DNA of 22,987 nt from Silene noctiflora (Eukaryota > Streptophyta > Magnoliopsida > Caryophyllales > Caryophyllaceae): positions 18,631-41,617 of the forward strand of contig VHZZ01003488.1 of NCBI GenBank assembly GCA_009801015.1, given 5' to 3'. Each line of letters opens with the position of its first letter. Positions within the stretch are counted from its first letter, which is position 1. This document shows positions 1 through 7,700 of this stretch, piece after piece. The position numbers and the translations under genes were made by a program. The notes beneath the pieces are model-generated. The model was not told the DNA's origin and made no database searches. It saw nothing but the letters and a program-made list of their open reading frames with translations.

Positions 1-384
1 ATTTACTCTTCATAAAAAAAAAAATGGAAGAGAGAGATATAATTTGTAAAGGAAGAAGATGAAGAATGGAGAAGGAGGAAAGAAGGGATAAAGAAAGAAG
101 ATGAAGACTCATAAAGAAGAAGATGAAGACTCATAAAGGAGAAAAAAATGGTACAAAAAAAAGAATGACCTGCTACAATAAGTTAACGAAACAACCAATT
201 CTATTCAAAGCGAAGGAGGGCATTAGTTGGTTATATTGGTAGTTAAAATAAAGTTTAGAGTATTTTGAGCAGTACACCATAGTTTAGAGTATTCCTATCA
301 ATTAATCCATTACCATTTTAGAAGAAGTATGAACAAAAAGGATAATTATTAGGTCGCTAACAACCACCATATCCACCACGAAAA
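1..384. other. purine-rich AT-rich intergenic DNA with a 22-bp tandem repeat
   Basis: No gene is visible. Positions about 28-145 are almost pure A/G on this strand. They include two near-identical 22-bp units (about 95-138) containing GATGAAGACTCATAAAG. The rest is AT-rich without recognisable structure. Confidence 0.6.
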
Positions 385-877
385 ATCACAACTAGGGATG
401 ACAATGGATCGGGATGGATTGAGTTTTGCAAGTTCCAAACCCGATCCACTAATTTAATGAATCGCCGATTCATATCCAACCCCGATCCATATTCAAAACT
501 TTAAAATCCATACCCAATCCATTATACTTTTTACGAATCCATATCCACTCCAAATTCATACCCGATCCACCATATAATTCAAAACCCGATCCAAAACTTG
601 ATTTGGCTATATAAAAAATTCATTTTTTACGATAAAATTGAAATTTCAAGTACAAAAAAGTCTAAATTTTCAAAATAAGTTGATTGGATCGGGTTTGGGT
701 ACGAATGAATCGGGTTTGGATTTGGTTCGGGTATTCCAATAGTGGATTTGGATATGAGCTTTTAAATAATGGATCGGGTATGGGTTATTAAGAGTTGGGT
801 TTGAATCGGATTTTTTTCCTTCGGGTCGATTCGATTTCGGTTCGGTTTGGGCCATAATTGGCATCCCTAATCACAAC
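385..877. mobile_element. hAT-type MITE with exact 8-bp target-site duplication
   Basis: The element body is 393-869 (477 bp). It starts TAGGGATGACAAT and ends ATTGGCATCCCTA, which form imperfect terminal inverted repeats. It is flanked on both sides by ATCACAAC (385-392 and 870-877), the 8-bp duplication typical of hAT transposons. The interior is a long imperfect foldback: the left half is rich in CCCGATCC and the right half in GGATCGGGT. No transposase is present, so it is non-autonomous. The open frame on the minus strand here is only the pyrimidine-biased side of the repeat. Confidence 0.85.
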
Positions 878-1603
878 CACCTTCACAACGACATCATCAT
901 CACTCTCCTCTGCCATCTCGTATGACTACCCATTAGCACCCATAGTAAGCACCACTATAAGGATTCGTGGTGGTAATGGGGTTTGGAGGATGGCGCCGAT
1001 AACTTATAAGTGTATCGGCATGGTTGCAATTGGCCGGCCCACCACATGTGCAGATGTGAAAGAACTTTTGAACCTACGCGAATATATCCAATCATATCTG
1101 CAGAACTTTACAAGTACCCATTTATACATATCAGTGCATAACGTGTATACAAAGCGATATCTATCTAACCCGCTCCATTAACATCCTCAAAAGAAGTCAC
1201 AAACCCCCTCCCAAATTTCCACATCATTCTCTAAATCATTCCCAAAAACACCCAACATTTTCAAAACCATTTCATTTGGTAGTTCATAATGGTTTTATAA
1301 CCAAAAAAGGGCAGTGCTTTGATCGAGGAGAAATAGCCAAGCCTAAAACATTACTGTATTCTATTTCTCCATGAACTTGAGTAATCATCTGCAAATTCTG
1401 ACCCATTTCTTTTGCATGCAATCCCCATTTTCAAGAGTGCAGCATCCTTTAATTTCCCTCCCATAAAAACTCTACCCATTTCATTTTTTTTCTGGGTTTT
1501 CTGCTGTTTCACTGTTTCTGCTCAATTCTCAACATTCAAGGGTTTCTTCCTCCATTTTTCAGGCATTTTGGTGGTTTTTTCTGAATTAATTTTAGTAGTG
1601 TGG
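878..1603 (+). promoter_or_regulatory. presumed promoter and 5' UTR of the PDS5-like gene
   Basis: This is the interval between the hAT MITE and the first coding exon. No core element can be fixed with confidence; a weak TTTATAA-like word lies near 1292. Pyrimidine-rich sequence at 1440-1570 looks like plant 5' UTR. A short upstream reading frame begins with the ATG near 1371 in a different frame from the main start, so leader-mediated control is possible but unproven. The reading frame at 858-1181 shows no recognisable protein character. Confidence 0.4.
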
Positions 1604-1717
1604 ATGATAGAAATGTCTAGTTTTCCTGAAAATCAACTGATTGAACTTATTAGTGAGACTGGTATCAGGCTTTTACAGCCCCTCAATTCTACTCCTGAAC
1701 TTCTAGAATTACTTGAT
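1604..1717 (+). CDS. PDS5-like exon 1 (N-terminus)
   Basis: Encodes MIEMSSFPENQLIELISE and continues to LLELLD, similar to the start of plant PDS5 proteins (helix beginning with ELIxxxGxxLLxP). It ends in phase 0 at the donor GTAAGA. The frame is open upstream to about 1412 but without an ATG, so 1604 or 1613 is the likely start. The second ATG gives MSSFPE. Confidence 0.8.
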
Positions 1718-4700
1718 GTAAGATCCATTTCCCCAATTTTCAATCTTTTCTGTTTTTAATGTGTTTTTTTATATTAGATTGATGTTCTCTTGCATTTTAG
1801 TTTTTGTTGTTGCATGTTATTTAGTTGAAAGTTGATGTCTTTGTGGATTTTGATCGTTGTAGTTTGTTTTTCAATTACTCTTGTGTTAGGCGGTTTTACG
1901 CAAAAATCGTGTAAAATGGACCCAAATGACTAGAAAATGATCGCCATTCGCCCATATTATCGTAAAAGTGGTTTTCAAAGAACCTGTTTTATGGTAAACT
2001 TGTGTATATGTATTTGTGCTTTCTTTTTGTAAATTTACTGGTTACGTTGCTTTATGGTGTTTTTCAGTTTTTGCTTTAATGCTTTTAAATCCTGGACTAC
2101 TGAGTATGGTTCTGTATGGTTGATGCAAAGACAGCAACTTTTTCTTTGCTAATCATTTTCCGCAATTCGGGTGTTGATGTTGTTAGCCAGTGGTGCATTA
2201 TACTTTAATGTACATGTCGTTTCATCATTTTTGTTGATTTTTAATGCTGGTGTTGTTAGCCAAAATGTACTGGAATCCTTGAAATGTGCACACTTTCTGA
2301 TTGTGCTGGAAGCAATATTAAGCCTATGCTACTTCTGTGTTTCTTTAATAAGCAATTAAGCATGATGTTCTCTTTTATCATGTTGGTGTAGTTTGATGCG
2401 TCAATGAATCCTTTTTATCCCGTAAATGTTGGTCACCTGGAAATAACATCTCTATGTGTTAACTCAGGGGTAAGACTGTATAAGTCCGACCCTTACCCCG
2501 TCATTTGTGGAAGCCGGTACTTGGGTAATGTTTTTGTAGTTGCTGATAAAATTTTCAACTTTCGGGATTTCTTGTGGAGGTGATTATTACTTGAGTGCTC
2601 AAACTGATGGATAAGTACTTCTTGTGTTCTACGCTTTTCACATATGAAATTTATTCACATGGGCTCTTTAGTCAGTGACATTTCGATCTAAAGAACTTTG
2701 GTGCGTGCAAGTTTTGCATTTTTTTGTTTTTGTGTTTCATGCTGGCTCATAATTCTTTTCAGTTGAGGGCCTTGCGTTGAATTGATTTTTGATCCTAGAT
2801 TAAGACCGACTTTTTCAAGTACCATTATGCGTTTATGTGTTCTGCTATGTATTTTCGAGTGCAATATTTATGGTCGGCTCTCTCATTTGACCCCTTTATT
2901 GTTGGAGAACAAAGCTTATTAATTGGAGATTCTATATTCTAGGAGGTGGAGTTCCTCTTGACAAAGCTGGGGCAGGCTCCGTCTCAGCTAGTTCAAAAGG
3001 CGCTTTTGATCCCTATGAAGGCTCTGATTGCAGATGAGCTTTTCAGACATTCAGACCCAGATGTTAGGATTACCGTCGCTTCATGTCTTAATGAGGTCAT
3101 TAGGATTACTGCACCTATTCAACCATACAATGATGACAAGATGAGAGTAGGGAAAATACTGATATATCTCCTTTGTTTCATCAGTACTTTTTTTTATTAA
3201 TTGGGTGAGATTCATCACATTTGCTTCTTCCTTCTTCACTTTCTTACAGGAAATTTTTGAGCTGATAGTATCATCATTTGAAAATTTATCATGTCAATTT
3301 GGCCGCTGCTATTCTAAGGCAGTTTTAATTCTCCAAAGTGTTGCAAGGTTGCGGGCCTGTGTGATGATGCTGGACCTTGATTGTGATCCGCTAGTAACAA
3401 AAATGCTTGAACTATTTCAGAGGAACATAAGGTGAATGTTCTGAGTTTGTTTTATTTGCATCCATCAGGGTTGGTATCAATTGGGTTTGAAGTTCGGTAA
3501 AATTCAATTTTTTTATTATTTATATGACTACCATAAACCTTTTGGCGAATTTGGGTGTAGTTGGGGATTTGGAAATTATTTTGATATAGGCAATGTGCCT
3601 CACAAGTCACAAATCTCAATGAATTGCACCCATCAGGATCTGCCATTTTCGTGACTCCCCGAGTAAGAAGCCATTGAATTAGGTTGTAACATTGGCAAAG
3701 AGTTTAGCTATAATATATTTACTTATCGGCCATCAACTTGTTCACCTAGCTTTCTCTTACAAATCAAGCTAAGAGAAAGCTAGGTGAACAAGTTGCTTGA
3801 TATGAAGCACCGGAATCTGAAGAACTTCACTGACCTCTTTTATTATGCTGATTGTTCAAGCTGATATTCTACTATTTATTAACCTTGTTTTTTTTTTTCA
3901 ACCTTAAGTCCCAAACACCCTCACACGGTGGTTCTTGCTATGGTGAATATTATGAGTATGATGATAGAAGAAAGTGATAATGTGTCTACGGAGCTTGTCA
4001 AGGTTCTTCTGACTAGCATCAGGAGGGAAAACCTGGTAGGTCTTCTTATCTTCATTGTTGTCCGGATTAGGTTTCTTCTCTCATTACTATTCATTCATGT
4101 ACAAGTATCCAACAGCCACTCACACGGCTTTACCTATGTGGCTTCTGATGTTCGTGAGGTCTTGTAAGTCCAAACTTATGGAGTTTTACACCCAAGCTAT
4201 CTTTGTATCCGTTTGCAGCTTTGCATATTCTGATACTTCTTGTGTTTTTTTAGAGTGTTTCTCCTGCATCTTGGGAGCTGAGTGCCAAAATTCTTGAAGG
4301 GTGCACCGACAAACTTAAACCATATATCTTGGAAACAGTTTCATCGATGGGTTATTGCCTAGAGGATTATGCTCCCATCCTTTTGTCAATTTGCAAGCCA
4401 GAGTCCGAGCCTAAGCCCATCACTGTGATGAATGTCAGTAATGACTCTTCCTTCCTGGTATGCTTCTTGTTTTTAAAATTTGTTTCAAATTGAATGTTTG
4501 ACAATGGGATATGATAAGGTCTGTAGCTGTGTTTTAATGACAAGATAGAAGTGGCATCCTTTTCAGATTTGCTGCGAGCCTTGCTTTTGTAGAGTCGATG
4601 AACTTTTTTTCATGTACTTTGATTTTGACCTGAACTTTGCACGATATAGCTGTAGCTTACTATGCATTTCAACATGTATGTTGCACATTTTTATGAAGTT

Positions 4701-7700
4701 TTTAGTCTCTATCGTCACTCTCTAGCTAACACTTAGCTGCGTTTTAATGACAAGATAGAAGTGACATCCTTTTCAGATTTGTGGCGAGTCTTGCTTTTGT
4801 AGAGTAGATGTTTTTTTTTTTTTTTTTCACCCAGTTTGATGTTGACCTGAACTGTGCACGATGTAACTGTAGCTTACTATGCATTTCAGTATGCATGTTT
4901 CACATTTCTATGAAGTTTTAGTCTAGCTAACACTTAGCTGCATTTTAATGACAAGATAGAAGTAACATCCTTTTCAGATTTGTGGCGTGCCTTGCTTTTG
5001 TGGAGTCGATGAATTTTTTTCAACCAGTTTGATTTTGACCTGAACTGAGCCCGATATAGCTGTAGCTTACTATGCATTTCAATGTGTATGTTGCACATTT
5101 CTATGGATTGTTTAGTCTCTAGCTCACACCTCTCCTGTGTACATACGTAATTATCAACAAGCTGCTTCCAGATTGTTGGCTTAGTGATCTGTGTTGTGGG
5201 ATTAGTGATCTCATAGGGCAATTCTTCAGAGGGGTAAGAATTGATGTTTCTATGCTTTATGTTCTGGTGAGCGCCGAGAACCCAAAATGTGAGATTGTAT
5301 TAGCTTTAAGATATCGTAATAAGAAATCACATATATACATCTTGCTTTTTCACTAATGATATTCTGGACAACTACCCGTCTCTATTCCTAACCTGGTTTT
5401 ATATACCATTTATTACGTTAGCGTACATTAGATCATCTACACATTGGAACCTAAACATACAATAGTGTCCCTTTTCTACAGGTAAACAATGAGCCTTCTG
5501 ACAACCTGAGTCACCGAGCTCCGTATGTTCAAGCATTGGAGGCAGCTAGAACCGTTGATTACCTCAATGCCTGTGGAAGTGGAGGAACTGCTTCTAAAAA
5601 GCGAAGGAAACAGAATTCTCAAAATCTTGTCGAAGAACCTACTGATCTGCATCTCGTGAATGATAAGCCTTCTCGTAACCTGTGTCACCCACCTGACTAT
5701 GTCCAAGCTTTGGAGGCAACAGAAAGTTATCAAATTGCAGTCATTGCAGAAGCTGAATATGTCCAAGCTTTGGAGGCAGATGAAAGCTTATGTGTCAATG
5801 CCTCGGAAACTGAAGGAACTGCTTTGAAAGAGGGAAAGGAGTCAAAATTTCAGAATCTCGATGAAGAAGCTATTGGTCTTGAGTGTGAACATGATCATCA
5901 GAGCACTGCAGATGGTGACATTAGCAAGAATAACGAGATCGTAAAGAAGGAAATGAATTTCAAGAGTGTTCAGGAAGAAGCTGATGGTTTTGAGAATAAG
6001 CAGGTGTATGATTCCTGTGGGCTTGGTGCTAACAAGAGGAAGAGGGGTAGGCCTCGAAAGAAAGACGTTGAACAACAGGAGTTTTCTGGTGGCTCTGTAA
6101 ATAAGGTAACATGAGTTACCAAATTATGTACTTCCACTCGCTATTTTATTCTATACGTCTTGTATTCTAACTTGTCATGAATGTTTTACTGTCTACAGGA
6201 TGCGTTCCAATCCAATGATCCCTTCCAGAACCAAAAGACACAGGCCTCGTTAGATGTAGAAGTATGGCTCATTTAATTAGCCTTTCATTCCTTACATTTG
6301 ATGCCTTGTTTAGCTGTATGCATCTATTTAGTCGTGAAGCTATTTTATTGTACCATATGATGCTTTTAGTATCACTTCCCATGGGAGTTCGATTCTCTTG
6401 ACTAGTCTTTATACTAGCCTATTAGGCAGTGTTAGACTTAGACCTGGCAAATAAGTCATTGGGTCTGGGTTTAGGTGCGCTATTGTTGGGTAATTTCGAA
6501 TATGAGTCATTTCGGGGTTCTGTGACCTGGGAAGCAAAGGGTTAAGCCGTTAAGGTAACAGTTTCATTGATGGGTTGCTGCCGTGAGGATTATGCTCCCA
6601 TCCTTCGTCAATTTGCAACCCCGAGGCTGATACTGTGACAAATCTGTTTAATGATTCTTCTGTCCTGGTATGATGTGTGCTTGTATTAAGAATTTATTAT
6701 CAAAGTTGAGTGTTTGTCAATGGGGTGGGATATAGTAAGCTTGTAGGCTGTAGCTGTGTTTTGATTAAAGCGCGGCTTCCTCTTTTTTAGAGTTGTAAAT
6801 CCTTGTAATGAACCTTTCCTTTCTAGAAATGATGAAATTTTTCTGGTCAGTTGAATTTTCACCTGAATGATTTTTCTATAGAGTACTAGTGTTAGCATTC
6901 AATGTTGTATGATACACATTTCTATGAAGTTTTCACTCCTTTTTGTGCTAACATCTTTAACTTTCACATATTTAATTAACAAGAAGCCGCTTCGTGATTG
7001 TCGGCTTAACAAACTCTGCCTCGGGATAAGTGGTCACGTAGTGTTATCCTTTAATTCTTCTGAGGGGTAATAATTGTTGAATTGTGCTGTATGCTCTGAT
7101 GAAAGACGAGAACATAATGGGTTGAGATTATATTGGCTGGAGATATATTCATAAGTAAACACATGAAGGGAAATTACCCCTTCTCATTTCTAATATGGTT
7201 TCTTATATGGTTTTTACATATTTTATTTCTTAAATGTTCAAATAGGTCTAAACATACAATTATGTGCCTTCTCAACAGGAGAACGTTAAGCCTCCTGGCA
7301 ACCTGAGTCACTCGGCTGAATCTGTCCAAGATTTGAAGGCTGCAGAAAGTGTTCAATGTGTTGATGCTTTAAGCACTGGAGGAACTGTGTCCAAAGAGGG
7401 AAGGTCACTGAAGTCTCAAGATCTTGATGAAGAAGTTACTGGTCTCGAGTGTGAACAGGGTCATCAGGGCACTGCGGATGATGACATCAGCAAAAATATC
7501 GGGACCCTAAGGACGGATATGGATTTTGAGAGGGTGAAGGAAGAAGCTGTTGGTTTTGACAATAGGCAGCTATATAATTCCTCCGTGCTTGGTGATAACA
7601 AGAGGAAGAGGGGTAGGCCTCGCAAGAAAGACGTTAAACAACAGGAGTTTTCAGGTGGCTCTGGAAACAAGGTACCACTAGTTAGCAATTTGTGTACTTA

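Noticed and set aside
858..1181. 107-codon frame upstream of the PDS5-like gene
   Set aside because: It begins inside the right end of the MITE, has no recognisable motif, and lies where a promoter is expected.
4055..4297. 80-codon frame across intron 4 and exon 5
   Set aside because: It is out of frame with the PDS5 reading and runs over a clear donor and acceptor.
4934..5221. 95-codon minus-strand frame
   Set aside because: It is a shadow of the tandem repeat in intron 5.
5476..5766. Minus-strand frames opposite exons 6, 8 and 9 (also 5842-6075, 7464-7688, 7970-8194)
   Set aside because: They are mirror frames of the charged repeat exons. Their similarity to each other only reflects the exon duplication on the plus strand.
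6557..6667. Use of the exon-5 copy as an additional coding exon
   Set aside because: It is frameshifted with a TGA, has no acceptor at the left edge, and would interrupt the phase-0 join of exon 7 to exon 8.
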